Of a stretch of DNA of 64,000 nt, positions 33,999 through 43,327 are shown one piece after another; position 1 is the stretch's first letter, and the number at the start of each line of letters is the position of its first letter. The stretch is from an uncultured bacterium. Its GTDB lineage: Bacteria; Cyanobacteriota; Vampirovibrionia; Gastranaerophilales; Gastranaerophilaceae. The position numbers and the translations under genes are program-made. Location: contig CADBUZ010000003.1 of assembly GCA_902797985.1 (NCBI GenBank), positions 62,001 to 126,000 on the forward strand. Direction: 5' to 3'. A model generated the notes under the pieces. The model did no database searches, was not told the DNA's origin, and saw only the letters and a list, made by a program, of their open reading frames with translations.

Positions 33999-34778
33999 AT
34001 GGCTAAAATCGGAATAGTAGGTTTAGGTTTAATAGGCGGGTCAATTTTTAAAGACCTGACAAAATTAGGGTATGACGTTATCGGAGTTTCACAATCGCAG
34101 GCAAAAAAAGGGGAAGAAAATATTTATTCCGATTATGAAAAGTTATCAGACAGGGAATTCGTTTTTGTCTGTAAAGAAATGAGCAAAACCTTATCTGTGC
34201 TCGACGAACTTGAAAACTATTTACCCCCTGAAACAGTAGTTTGTGACGTATGTTCGCTAAAAGAATTTGTTTCAAAAAAAGAGTATAAATATAATTTTAT
34301 TCCGACTCATCCTATGGCAGGGACAGAATTTAGCGGATGGGCTGCATCTCAAGAAGGTTTGTTCAAAGGTGCAAAATGGGTTATAACATCTGATAAAAAA
34401 TCAGAATTATTAGAGAAACTGATTAAAGAAATGGGTGCTGAAATCGTCAAAACCAACCCGAAAGAACACGATGAAGCAGTTGCTATGATTTCACACATGC
34501 CAATGGTTGTCGCTCAAGCATTATTTAAGTCGGTTGAGGGAAATGATTTGGCTAAAAAACTTGCATCAAGCGGTTTTAGAGATATGACAAGACTTGCCCT
34601 TTCAAGTATTGATATGGCTTGCGATATGGTTAATATGAATGCCGAAAATATTGAAAAAGCCGTTCTAAAATTATATTCTTCCGTTGGAGAGCTTACTCAT
34701 GGCGAATACAGAAAAGAAATTGAAGAAATAAAATCTCAGCGTGATAAGATGTACTTAAACGGTAAAAATGTATTGTAG
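33999..34778 (+). CDS. tyrA: prephenate dehydrogenase
   Basis: TyrA oxidatively decarboxylates prephenate (or arogenate) toward tyrosine. The 259-aa enzyme has the NAD(P) fingerprint GLGLIGGS, the substrate motif HPMAGTEFSG and the SHMPMVVAQAL segment. It is short, with no chorismate mutase or ACT domain, so feedback control must be absent or elsewhere. AGGGG precedes the ATG. It shares prephenate as substrate with the pheC-like gene upstream and pheA, which converges on it across 18 bp. Confidence 0.93.
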   Translation: MAKIGIVGLGLIGGSIFKDLTKLGYDVIGVSQSQAKKGEENIYSDYEKLSDREFVFVCKEMSKTLSVLDELENYLPPETVVCDVCSLKEFVSKKEYKYNFIPTHPMAGTEFSGWAASQEGLFKGAKWVITSDKKSELLEKLIKEMGAEIVKTNPKEHDEAVAMISHMPMVVAQALFKSVEGNDLAKKLASSGFRDMTRLALSSIDMACDMVNMNAENIEKAVLKLYSSVGELTHGEYRKEIEEIKSQRDKMYLNGKNVL

Positions 34779-34796
34779 TTTATAAGTGGTGTTGTA

Positions 34797-35648
34797 TTAT
34801 TGCCATTTCGGATACGTGCCTAAATGTTTGAACATTGTTGTGTGTTGTAATATTTCAAACATCGCTTTTGATACATCCAAATCAGTTATTTTACCGTCAA
34901 AATCTATATAAAAAGAATATTCGCCCAATACTTTTTTTGATGGTCTTGAGGAGATGTATGACATATTAATATTATATTTTTGGAGTATTTGTAATATTTC
35001 ACACAATGCTCCTGATTTGTTTTCTGTAGAAAAAGTTATACTTGTTTTGTATTCACAATCTTGTTTTGGTAACTGTATTTTACCGACTAATAGAAAACGT
35101 GTTTGATTAAATTTTTCATCATTAATGTTTTCATCAATAATCGGCTTGTTATAAAATTCTGCAGAATACTTGCTCCCAATTGCACCTACATTTTCATCTT
35201 TATTTGATAGGTTTCTTATTGCATTTGCTGTGGAAGATTCTGATTTGTATCTTACTTTATCTCCAAATGTTTTATATATATAGTCAAAACATTGGGAAAT
35301 AGCTTGCGGGTGAGAAATAATTGTATCTATTTTATCTAAACTTTTTGTATATGATACTAAACAATGATTTATTGGAATAACGCATTCTGCAAGTATTTTT
35401 ACATCTTTATCCTTAATTCTTGAAATATTGTCAATGGACTCTTTTACAATCCCTTCAATAGAATTTTCAATAGGTAATACAGCCAGTGAGTCAGAATTTT
35501 CTAAATTTGATAATTCTGCTGTGATTGATGTTATTGTCGGTTTTTCGATATCAGTATATCCTTCAAGATTAAAATGAGTTTTTAATTCTTCTTTTGCGAC
35601 ATCTGTATATGATGTTTTAGGCCCTAAGTAGAAAAGTTTCTTTTCCAT
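34797..35648 (-). CDS. pheA: prephenate dehydratase with ACT domain
   Basis: The 283-aa protein has the prephenate dehydratase fold (LGPKTSYTDVA, LPIENSIEG, SHPQAISQC, SSTANAI, NQTRFLLVG) followed by an ACT domain (about residues 200-280; GALCEILQILQKYNINM, then SSRP in place of ESRP) that usually senses phenylalanine. The product is phenylpyruvate. AGGAG lies 10 nt before the ATG. A second, unrelated prephenate dehydratase (pheC type) is 2.2 kb away, so the window encodes two isofunctional candidates. Confidence 0.93.
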   Translation of the reverse strand: MEKKLFYLGPKTSYTDVAKEELKTHFNLEGYTDIEKPTITSITAELSNLENSDSLAVLPIENSIEGIVKESIDNISRIKDKDVKILAECVIPINHCLVSYTKSLDKIDTIISHPQAISQCFDYIYKTFGDKVRYKSESSTANAIRNLSNKDENVGAIGSKYSAEFYNKPIIDENINDEKFNQTRFLLVGKIQLPKQDCEYKTSITFSTENKSGALCEILQILQKYNINMSYISSRPSKKVLGEYSFYIDFDGKITDLDVSKAMFEILQHTTMFKHLGTYPKWQ

Positions 35649-35733
35649 TGTTTGTTATCTCCTGCTTTTAATTTTACAATAAAATTATTATATTTTTCAA
35701 TTTATAATTAAGTTATAATCTTTATTTTTATAG

Positions 35734-35739
35734 TAAAAT
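35734..35739 (+). promoter_or_regulatory. -10 element of holA
   Basis: TAAAAT ends 6 nt before the ATG at 35746; no Shine-Dalgarno and only a weak -35. Confidence 0.4.
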
Positions 35740-35745
35740 ACTTTT

Positions 35746-36735
35746 ATGGGTGTATATTTTTTCCTAGGTGACGAAGACTATCTTATCGATAAAGAATTAT
35801 TAAAATATAGAGAAAAATTAGATAAAAATTTTTCTGAAATGAATTATGTCGTCCATAATAAATTGGATTATACTGAACTAATCTCTGTTTTAAGAACTCA
35901 GCCTATGATGTTTGGAAAAATGATGATTGTTTTGAATTGTTCAGAATTGTTAAAAGAAGGTTCAAGACGAGTTGATTTATTATCTGCAACTTTTGATGAT
36001 AAACAAATTGATGAAATATCATCGGCACTTGAAAATAATTCAGAAATGTTAGATATATTCTTTGTCGAAAAGTATCCTAAAGATGATAAAAAGAAAAAAC
36101 CGGATTCCAGAAGAAAAATTTTTAAAGCTTTATCTAAATATAATAAACAAGAGTTTTTATCTATTCCTACATATAAAACTGCTGAATTGTCAGCTATTAT
36201 TAACAAAATGGCAAAATCAAAAAAGGTTAAAATAAATAATGATGCTATTGAAGCATTGATTGCATCAAAAGGAAATGATTTACGTGCTTTTGACACAGAA
36301 TTGGATAAGCTGCAATTGTTAGCTTATCCCGAAACTACCATAACAGCCGATATGGTTAATCAAATTTGTACCTCTAATCAAGATTTATTTAATCTTACGG
36401 ATTATATTATGTTAGGAAATAAAAGTCTTGCACTTATTGAATTGCGTAAATTATTAAGTAAAAAGCATCCTATGGAAATTTTATCACCAATTCAAACTAT
36501 GTTGAAAAAATGGATATATATAAAGTTGCATGCTAAAACAATGACCAAAGGTGAGATAGGTCAAAAAGTCGGAATGCACGAATTTGTTGTTCAGAAAACT
36601 TTAGATAAATTAAAAAATACTAAGACTAAAGATTTGGTTGATTTGAAATGTAATTTAACGGAGGCAGAATATCGTATAAAATCCGGTCAAGCTTTTAGTC
36701 CGGAGGAGGAGTTAGAAAATGCTATTATCAGATAA
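35746..36735 (+). CDS. holA: DNA polymerase III subunit delta
   Basis: HolA is the delta subunit (wrench) of the clamp loader that opens the beta clamp. The 329-aa sequence begins VYFFLGDEDYLIDKEL and has the LRTQPMMFGKMMIVLN segment and the family's C-terminal helical collar (FNLTDYIMLGNKSLALIELRKLL). Typical length. It overlaps holB by 17 bp, so the two clamp-loader subunits are made from one message. Confidence 0.93.
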   Translation: MGVYFFLGDEDYLIDKELLKYREKLDKNFSEMNYVVHNKLDYTELISVLRTQPMMFGKMMIVLNCSELLKEGSRRVDLLSATFDDKQIDEISSALENNSEMLDIFFVEKYPKDDKKKKPDSRRKIFKALSKYNKQEFLSIPTYKTAELSAIINKMAKSKKVKINNDAIEALIASKGNDLRAFDTELDKLQLLAYPETTITADMVNQICTSNQDLFNLTDYIMLGNKSLALIELRKLLSKKHPMEILSPIQTMLKKWIYIKLHAKTMTKGEIGQKVGMHEFVVQKTLDKLKNTKTKDLVDLKCNLTEAEYRIKSGQAFSPEEELENAIIR

Positions 36736-37564
36736 ATATCCTTTTTTGACTGAGTTCTTTCAAACTGCTATAGAATCTGAAAATCATCCGCCTGCTCACA
36801 GTATACTTTTTTATGGTAATGATCTTCAATCACAATATACTTTGGCTTTAGAAATTGCAAGATTATTAAATTGTACCGGTGATAAAACTGACAATTGCCA
36901 ATGTTTGAATTGCAAATGGATAAACGAGGGTAAACATCCTGCCGTTTTGACTATTTCAAGAATTGATAGTAAACCTGATGATGATGATTCAAAAACAGTT
37001 ATTTCTGTTAAACAGTCTGAAATGATTAGAAATATGCTTATTACTTCATCACAGTTCCACAGGGTTTTTATTTTCTGTGATAAAGATGACGAGGGTAATA
37101 TTCAAGGCTTGAATAAAATGAATTTTCAAGAAGCTACTGCAAATTCTTTGCTCAAATCTATTGAAGAACCTTCTGAAAGAGTTACATTTATATTTTTAAC
37201 CAGAGATAAAAATGACCTTATCTCAACAATTATTTCCCGCTCTCAATGCTTCTTTGTCCCTACAAAAAAGCGTCAAGATTATAATTTTGAAGTTATTGAA
37301 TCTGTATTATCAAATTATTGGGAGATAAAAAGAGGTGAGGCGTTTAATGTTTCAGAAAAATTAAACGCTTTGACCAAAGATACATCTCCTATAGAAATTT
37401 TAGAACAATTTCAAAATTATATGTTATTAGCTTTAAAAAATAATAACTCTGCAAAATTTTTAATAGATGATATTCATTCTGTAGAATTGGCTAAAAAACA
37501 AATTAATCAAGGAATGAAATCTGATATAGTTTTTGATGAATTATGTTTAAAAATAATCAGATAA
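36719..37564 (+). CDS. holB: DNA polymerase III subunit delta prime
   Basis: HolB (delta prime) is the stator of the clamp loader. The 281-aa protein has the AAA+ fold with a degenerate Walker A (FYGNDLQSQYTLAL), a zinc module CQCLNC, the FQEATANSLLKSIEEPSERVTFIFLT segment and sensor-1 SRSQ. Loss of a functional P-loop is normal for delta prime. The start lies inside the end of holA, and EEE-coding GAGGAGGAG just before it serves as ribosome site. Confidence 0.92.
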   Translation: MLLSDKYPFLTEFFQTAIESENHPPAHSILFYGNDLQSQYTLALEIARLLNCTGDKTDNCQCLNCKWINEGKHPAVLTISRIDSKPDDDDSKTVISVKQSEMIRNMLITSSQFHRVFIFCDKDDEGNIQGLNKMNFQEATANSLLKSIEEPSERVTFIFLTRDKNDLISTIISRSQCFFVPTKKRQDYNFEVIESVLSNYWEIKRGEAFNVSEKLNALTKDTSPIEILEQFQNYMLLALKNNNSAKFLIDDIHSVELAKKQINQGMKSDIVFDELCLKIIR

Positions 37565-37566
37565 AA

Positions 37567-38241
37567 CTATTGCATTTCTTTAAACCCAGGAGAAGTTATA
37601 GGAAGTCCTTGATATCCTTTGTTTTGGTAAACAGATTTTTTTATGTATTTAGGAGTGTGTCCACCTTTTTCAAATAATTTTTTTAGTGTATTTTCTCTCT
37701 TTACTAAAGCATCACTTTCTACGTTGCATTCCGGATAAATTTCTACTAAATCTGTCCATACAACAGCTTCCATTGTCCACGCATATGTTTCTTCGCTCAG
37801 TGAATTGTATTCATCCTGATGTAGTGCTTCGTGTGATAATAGTGCAGCTAATGCCGCAGGTGGTGCTGCTTGGTGTTTTGGATTTATGTAGATGAATAAT
37901 TTCTTTTTCTTCTTCCAGCCGACTGCATCAAAATTTGCATATGCTTTGTTTACACTTGCTAAATCTTTAAATTCTATTTTTATCGGATATCCGCTTAAGT
38001 TATATCCTAAGATTGCCTTTCTGGAAAAATCACCATCTGTGCCTTTTAGCATGTCCAAAGCAACCATTATTAATTGTTCTTTTGTTACTTTTTTGTATTC
38101 TTCATTAAGATTGTTTATATAGCTATCTGTGTATTTCGCAGGTAGTTTAACCCCGGGAGGCACTGGTATTGGACCTCTTGCCATTGCAGGTAAATTCATA
38201 AATATTATACAGCACAACAATAGTAATACTTTTTTCATCAT
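37567..38241 (-). CDS. exported protein with HExxH metalloprotease-like motif
   Basis: 224 aa with a signal peptide (VLLLLCCIIFMNLPAMA). The central segment LLSHEALHQDEYNSLSEETYAW contains HEALH, the zincin HExxH motif, followed at a short distance by Glu residues that could be the third zinc ligand. No known peptidase family is recognised; a non-enzymatic metal site is possible. GGAGT precedes the ATG. It lies 53 bp downstream of miaA on the same strand and ends 2 bp from the convergent holB stop. Confidence 0.7.
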   Translation of the reverse strand: MMKKVLLLLCCIIFMNLPAMARGPIPVPPGVKLPAKYTDSYINNLNEEYKKVTKEQLIMVALDMLKGTDGDFSRKAILGYNLSGYPIKIEFKDLASVNKAYANFDAVGWKKKKKLFIYINPKHQAAPPAALAALLSHEALHQDEYNSLSEETYAWTMEAVVWTDLVEIYPECNVESDALVKRENTLKKLFEKGGHTPKYIKKSVYQNKGYQGLPITSPGFKEMQ

Positions 38242-38294
38242 TTACTCCATTTATTCTTTATAAATATTATAACAATATTTTTATTAAAGACAAA

Positions 38295-39146
38295 TTATAT
38301 ATTTACCCTAAGTTCCGGAGTCCTTCTAAACCAAGTTAGTTGGCGTTTTGCATATCTTCTGGTGTTCATTTTTAGTTTTTCGACAGCTTCCTCAAAGGAG
38401 GACTTTCCGTCTATATATTCTATCATCTCTTGATAACCGATTGTTCCGATTAAATTTTTAATTCGTCCATGTTTGTTCAGTAAGAACTTAGTTTCATCAA
38501 GAATACCTGCTTCAACCATTTCGTCTACTCTATGATTTATTCGTTCGTATAATTCTTCTCTTGAAGTAATTTGCGGAAACACCCATTCTACATCATAATC
38601 AGGTTCTTTTAGTCCGCAAGCTTCTGAAAAAGGTTTGTTTAATGTTCGTATAACTTCTAAAACTCTTACAAGTCTGACTTTATTGTTCGGGTGTACCTTT
38701 TTTGCGTATTCAGGATCTTTTATTTTTATTTCTTCATATAAATCTTCATTTGTTTCTTTTTCTAATTCTGCTCTTAATTCAGGTTTGCACTCTATTTTTG
38801 GTAATGCATAATTCTCAAGAAGTATTCTAAAATATAAACCTGTCCCACCTGCAATAATTGGGACAGCACCTCTTGATATTATTTCGTCAATTTTTAATGA
38901 AGCATCTTTCTTAAATTCTGCTACAGAATAATCGTATTCCGGCTCTATAATGTCGATTAAATGGTGTGGTACTCCATCCATCTCTTCTATTGTCGGTTTT
39001 GCTGTCGCTATATTAAAACCTTTATATACCAGTCTTGAATCTGCTGAGATAATTTCTCCATTATGTTTTTTTGCTAATTCAATTGCCAGTTTTGTTTTCC
39101 CGCTTGCTGTCGGACCTGCTATTGCTATTACTTTTTTCTTTTGCAT
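38295..39146 (-). CDS. miaA: tRNA dimethylallyltransferase
   Basis: MiaA adds a dimethylallyl group to A37 of tRNAs reading UNN codons. The 283-aa protein has the P-loop GPTASGKTKLA, the SADSRLVYKG motif (usually SxDSRQVY), GVPHHLID, GGTGLYFR and the C-terminal RRYAKRQLTWFR. Slightly short at the C-terminus but complete. AAGG lies 9 nt before the ATG. Confidence 0.95.
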   Translation of the reverse strand: MQKKKVIAIAGPTASGKTKLAIELAKKHNGEIISADSRLVYKGFNIATAKPTIEEMDGVPHHLIDIIEPEYDYSVAEFKKDASLKIDEIISRGAVPIIAGGTGLYFRILLENYALPKIECKPELRAELEKETNEDLYEEIKIKDPEYAKKVHPNNKVRLVRVLEVIRTLNKPFSEACGLKEPDYDVEWVFPQITSREELYERINHRVDEMVEAGILDETKFLLNKHGRIKNLIGTIGYQEMIEYIDGKSSFEEAVEKLKMNTRRYAKRQLTWFRRTPELRVNI

Positions 39147-39297
39147 AGTTATTACCTTATAGACAATATTACCATAATAAAAATCTGCATATTAGTTGTT
39201 TTTGTTTTTGTAAATTTTTGTATACATAATAAAAATAATAATTAAATTTTGATGTTGAGCTACTTTAAATGTACATACTAAGTATAAGGAGTGTGTT

Positions 39298-39750
39298 ATG
39301 AAAGCAATATTATTGTCAGAACGAGTTGGTGCAGGTGCAGGTGCATTTAAAGATGGTTATAAATCTATTATCGGGGAAGGAAAAGTTTTAAAAGATTTTT
39401 CAAAAAAAGATAAAAAAGAATTAGGAAAAGAAATAGTTGATTTCATAAAATCATTACCAAAAGGTGATAAATTAAAACCGTTAGATAAAGATACGGTATA
39501 TTTTAGTACCTTTGTTCGTCCGGCAATAAAAAATCCTGCAGGAGAAGTTGTTCTTCCTGAAGAAAGAGTTCTTTATATGGATAAAGTTTTGGATAAAGGT
39601 GTGGGATGCGGCGTTACCGCTTCAACTCAGCCGTTAGTTTTAGGTGATGGACACGTTTGTTCTTATCCTTTAACTATAAAAGGCGTTAAAGATGCAATTA
39701 AAAGACTTGAAAACTCTGCAAAGTTAATTACTAAAGAAAATTTGAAATAA
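39298..39750 (+). CDS. 150-aa protein of unknown family
   Basis: AAGGAG before ATG 39298 and a terminator right after the stop mark a single-gene unit. The protein is basic, soluble in appearance, without signal peptide. It starts MKAILLSERVGAGAGAFKDG, has a Lys-rich first half and a Gly/Val/Cys segment (DKGVGCGVTAS) in the second. No domain recognised. Confidence 0.7.
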   Translation: MKAILLSERVGAGAGAFKDGYKSIIGEGKVLKDFSKKDKKELGKEIVDFIKSLPKGDKLKPLDKDTVYFSTFVRPAIKNPAGEVVLPEERVLYMDKVLDKGVGCGVTASTQPLVLGDGHVCSYPLTIKGVKDAIKRLENSAKLITKENLK

Positions 39751-39765
39751 ATAGGTTTGTCTTAT

Positions 39766-39797
39766 AAAAAACAGGTTAATGAGTTTAACCTGTTTTT
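39766..39797 (+). terminator. rho-independent terminator, probably bidirectional
   Basis: AAAACAGGTTAA, loop TGAG, TTTAACCTGTTTTTT. A-run upstream and T-run downstream allow use by both the 39298 gene and the convergent 39818 gene. Confidence 0.85.
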
Positions 39798-39817
39798 TGT
39801 TGCTTTTATAAATTCTA

Positions 39818-40720
39818 TTATGCTATCCATTCTCGTTCATTAGTATCTACATATTTGGATTTGTAATATAAAAATACGGTATAAATATTATAAATCATCC
39901 AATATATAAAGATTAAACTTCCAACATAGAGCATTATACTTGTTTGAGGGAATAATGCACAAATCAATGCTACTATAAAATGTCCTAACATAATTATTAT
40001 ATATATGCATAATGCATTCCAAAAATCAGAGAAAAGTTTCTTTATAGATGTGAATAATGCTACAAAAACATTTTTCCCGCTATACATAAATTCAGGTACC
40101 CACAGCATTAACATAAATGCAACAATCCCTGGAGTGATAATATTAGTTATATAAAATAATTCCAATAAATGGAATATCTGTGATTTTGTCATTTGTGATG
40201 CAAATGTATTTAATGCGTCTTGATTTGATAACACCAGTTGTAATGTATCTATATCCAGTCCCATTGAAGATAACGGACAGATAAATTTGTTCGCAAAAAG
40301 TAAGGCTAACATCATGCTAACGATTAATATTATAAAAAATAATACAAATCCGCCAAGAAATGATAAATAATGTTTTCCTACCCCTGTATAAAATATATCA
40401 AAGGTGGTTCTAATATTGAATTTATTGAAATCTTTGTCTGAATCTTTTTGCTCAATGGATGTCTTTACTATATAACAAAATCCTGAGGCAATTGCAGATG
40501 ATAAGAGTGCTAATACTAATGTTATTATAAGTATATTAACTCCATACTGCATTGAAACACCAAAGTATAAGGTGTTAAAGGTTGCCATAAAAAGACCTAA
40601 TGTAATTAGCAATAAATTATTTGCAAAAGGGAAACCTTTTATAAAATATGACATAAAACATCTGTCTGATTTAAACCAGTCTAAAAAATTCTTACAAAAA
40701 TTTGCAACTTTCTCTATCAT
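39818..40720 (-). CDS. multi-pass inner-membrane protein of unknown family
   Basis: 300 aa with about six hydrophobic segments (NNLLLITLGLFMATFNTLYF, ILIITLVLALLSSAIASG, FLGGFVLFFIILIVSMML, TPGIVAFMLMLWV, ALCIYIIIMLGHFIVALI, VGSLIFIYWMIYNIYTVFL). No transporter signature. AAAGG precedes the ATG. It is the last gene of the sigma-gcvPB-CoA activase operon, 38 bp after the activase gene. Confidence 0.7.
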   Translation of the reverse strand: MIEKVANFCKNFLDWFKSDRCFMSYFIKGFPFANNLLLITLGLFMATFNTLYFGVSMQYGVNILIITLVLALLSSAIASGFCYIVKTSIEQKDSDKDFNKFNIRTTFDIFYTGVGKHYLSFLGGFVLFFIILIVSMMLALLFANKFICPLSSMGLDIDTLQLVLSNQDALNTFASQMTKSQIFHLLELFYITNIITPGIVAFMLMLWVPEFMYSGKNVFVALFTSIKKLFSDFWNALCIYIIIMLGHFIVALICALFPQTSIMLYVGSLIFIYWMIYNIYTVFLYYKSKYVDTNEREWIA

Positions 40721-40758
40721 TTATTATTACCTTTAAATAAAATTCTACTATTAATCTA

Positions 40759-41889
40759 TTAGTTTTTTGCAACTGCTTCCATTTTAGCTTTTCTTTTCTT
40801 TCTTTTCATTAAGTCAACAAAAGCTTCTAATCTGGTTATATAACCGGCTCTTCCGGTTTGTTCATCCATGATTAATGCTAAAATAGGAACTTCGCAATCT
40901 TCTCGCATTGCAGGGAATATGTTTTGTGACATTATCTCAGGCATACAAGTGAAAGGACTAACATGAATTATGCCATCTATTTTCCTTTCATCAGCATATG
41001 CCACATCTGATACACATTCAAGAGCATCTCCGCCTATATCACGCATAAGATACGGTTTTGCTAATCTTTCTGCTCGTTGAAGGTGAGTTTCACCTTTTCT
41101 AAATGCCTTTGGGATAATTGCATCCTTCAAGAAACTGCTTACAGTTAAGCTTCTTCTCGTTTCTACTCCCATTCTTCCTAATTCTTTTTCAAGATTTTGG
41201 TTTGAAAATTCGTCATTTACTAAGAATATTTCACCGGTTATATCTACATGCAGAACTTCTCTGTTTTCGTCTATTTTTGTAGAGCGAATGAGTTCAAGTC
41301 CTTTTTTGTATGCTTTTTTTAAGTCAGATGTTTTATCTGCTGTTTTTACAAGATTAAGAGCTTTTTTGTAATTCTTTTCTGCTTCGTCTTGTTTAATTTC
41401 TCTTGCTCTGTAATATGATAATTCTTTATCTAAATCATCAATAACGAATATTTTTCTAATACAGATATTAAGAGTTCTTATAATTTGTATAGGATTATTT
41501 TTCCCCGTCAATTCTACTAAAAATCTGTATAATCCTTTGAAACCGTCGTAAAGCGAAAGTTCAATATAATTAGCTTTATATCCTAAGTCAGTTAAAGTTT
41601 CTTTTATGTTGTTACCATATTCACCAAGTCTGCATATCCCGGGTGATGTTATCATAGCAACATAATCAGCTCCATTTTCTATTGCTTCAATGAAATTCCC
41701 CAAAATTAGTTTATATGGTAAGCAGATAGCTTCAGGAGAATGCTTCGTCCCTAATGATAAAGTTCTTTTGCTGGTATAAGGCGGAACTAAAGGTTCTACA
41801 CCGATTTTTCTCAGAGCAGATGCCCATGCTATTGATATTGTTCCCATATGTGGGAATGCTACTTTTATTTTTTTCTTTGTTTTTGCCAT
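40759..41889 (-). CDS. CoA-dehydratase-activase-related protein (2-hydroxyacyl-CoA dehydratase type)
   Basis: The 376-aa protein matches the DUF2229 / CoA-protein-activase-related group seen with 2-hydroxyglutaryl-CoA dehydratase components: VAFPHMGTISIAWASALRKIG, HSPEAICLPYKLILGNFIEAIENG, SPGICRLGEYGNN and HVSPFTCMPEIMSQNI, with conserved Cys that could hold a 4Fe-4S cluster. Usually such domains are joined to or neighbour an ASKHA-type activase; none is here. The substrate is unknown. It follows gcvPB by 19 bp in the same operon. Confidence 0.7.
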   Translation of the reverse strand: MAKTKKKIKVAFPHMGTISIAWASALRKIGVEPLVPPYTSKRTLSLGTKHSPEAICLPYKLILGNFIEAIENGADYVAMITSPGICRLGEYGNNIKETLTDLGYKANYIELSLYDGFKGLYRFLVELTGKNNPIQIIRTLNICIRKIFVIDDLDKELSYYRAREIKQDEAEKNYKKALNLVKTADKTSDLKKAYKKGLELIRSTKIDENREVLHVDITGEIFLVNDEFSNQNLEKELGRMGVETRRSLTVSSFLKDAIIPKAFRKGETHLQRAERLAKPYLMRDIGGDALECVSDVAYADERKIDGIIHVSPFTCMPEIMSQNIFPAMREDCEVPILALIMDEQTGRAGYITRLEAFVDLMKRKKRKAKMEAVAKN

Positions 41890-41908
41890 TTTTATTTCTT
41901 TCTGTGTT

Positions 41909-43327
41909 TTATATTTTGTATCTTAAATTTGGTTGTCTTGCTGCAAGTGTTTCATCTACTTTTTTGATTGGTGCATTGTGTGGTGCTGAATTAACAATTT
42001 CAGGATTTTGTTTTATTTCTTCTGCAATTTTAACCATTACATTAACAAATTTATCCAATCTTTCTTTTGTTTCTGATTCTGTCGGTTCTATCATAATTGC
42101 CTCATGTACAATCAATGGGAAATACACCGTTGGCGGATGAATTTCATAATCCATAAGTCGTTTTGCAATGTGTAATGTTGAAGAACCTTGTTCTTTTTGT
42201 TTTTCTCCACTTATTACAAATTCGTGCATACATTTTTCATCGTATGCTAAATCATAGACATCTTTTAATTTTTCTTTTAAGTAATTTGCATTTAAAACTG
42301 CATCTTCTGTTGCGTGTTTCAAGTCTTTACCCATCATAAGAATATAGGTGTATGCTCTTACAAAAATTCCAAAATTGCCGTAGAAAGAACGAACCTTTCC
42401 TATGCTGTCAGGCATGTTGTAATTTCTGTAATATTTACCATTGTTATATTCAATAATAGGAGTTGGTAAGAACGGTTTTAATTTTTCAACAACTCCGATA
42501 GGTCCTGCTCCGGGACCGCCTCCGCCATGTGGTGTTGAGAAAGTTTTGTGTAAGTTGATATGACACACATCAAATCCCATTATTGCAGGGTTTGAATAGC
42601 CCATTACTGCATTAAGATTTGCCCCGTCATAGTACAATAATGAGCCGTTTTTATGCATTAATTCAGATATCTCTAATACTTGTTCTTCAAAAATTCCAAC
42701 GGTATTAGGGTTTGTCATCATAATTGCGGCAATATCATCATTTAGTAACGTCTTTAAATCTTCTATATCAACTTGACCGCGCTCATTTGATTTTACTTGC
42801 ACAATTTCAAAACCTGCCATAGAAGCACTTGCAGGATTTGTCCCATGCGCAGAATCAGGAACAATTACTTTCGTTCTTTTTTGACCTAGCTTTTCAAAAT
42901 ATTTTTTTATTACTAACATTCCTGAAAATTCACCATGTGCACCTGCTGCAGGCTGTAAACTAATTGCACTCATTCCTGTTAGTACTTTTAATGCTTCTTG
43001 AAGTTTGTACATTAGCTCAAGTGCGCCTTGTGAATCTTCATCTGATTGTAAAGGATGTAAATTGGCAAATCCTTCTAAACTTGCCATAAGTTCATTTACT
43101 TTTGGGTTATATTTCATTGTGCAAGAGCCTAGAGGGTACATTCCTGTTTCCACGCAAAAATTCTTGTCGCTGAGTTCCTTGTAGTGTCTAAGAACTTCTA
43201 CCTCGCTTACATTAGGTAAACCTATTGAAGATTCTCTTATATAGTTTTTATTTATCCCTATGTTTTTGATGTCTTTTTCCCACTTGTTATTTTTTGTGGA
43301 ACTCCCCTTTTCAAATATTGTTCCCAT
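41909..43327 (-). CDS. gcvPB: glycine dehydrogenase (decarboxylating), P-protein subunit 2
   Basis: GcvPB is the PLP-binding half of the split P-protein, which decarboxylates glycine and loads the aminomethyl group on GcvH. The 472-aa protein has [30 protein letters not shown] and the PLP lysine in [16 protein letters not shown]. gcvPA, gcvH and gcvT are not in the window. Its ATG follows immediately on the stop of the sigma factor gene, whose last codons (CAGGGG) supply its ribosome site, so translation is coupled. Confidence 0.93.
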   Translation of the reverse strand: MGTIFEKGSSTKNNKWEKDIKNIGINKNYIRESSIGLPNVSEVEVLRHYKELSDKNFCVETGMYPLGSCTMKYNPKVNELMASLEGFANLHPLQSDEDSQGALELMYKLQEALKVLTGMSAISLQPAAGAHGEFSGMLVIKKYFEKLGQKRTKVIVPDSAHGTNPASASMAGFEIVQVKSNERGQVDIEDLKTLLNDDIAAIMMTNPNTVGIFEEQVLEISELMHKNGSLLYYDGANLNAVMGYSNPAIMGFDVCHINLHKTFSTPHGGGGPGAGPIGVVEKLKPFLPTPIIEYNNGKYYRNYNMPDSIGKVRSFYGNFGIFVRAYTYILMMGKDLKHATEDAVLNANYLKEKLKDVYDLAYDEKCMHEFVISGEKQKEQGSSTLHIAKRLMDYEIHPPTVYFPLIVHEAIMIEPTESETKERLDKFVNVMVKIAEEIKQNPEIVNSAPHNAPIKKVDETLAARQPNLRYKI

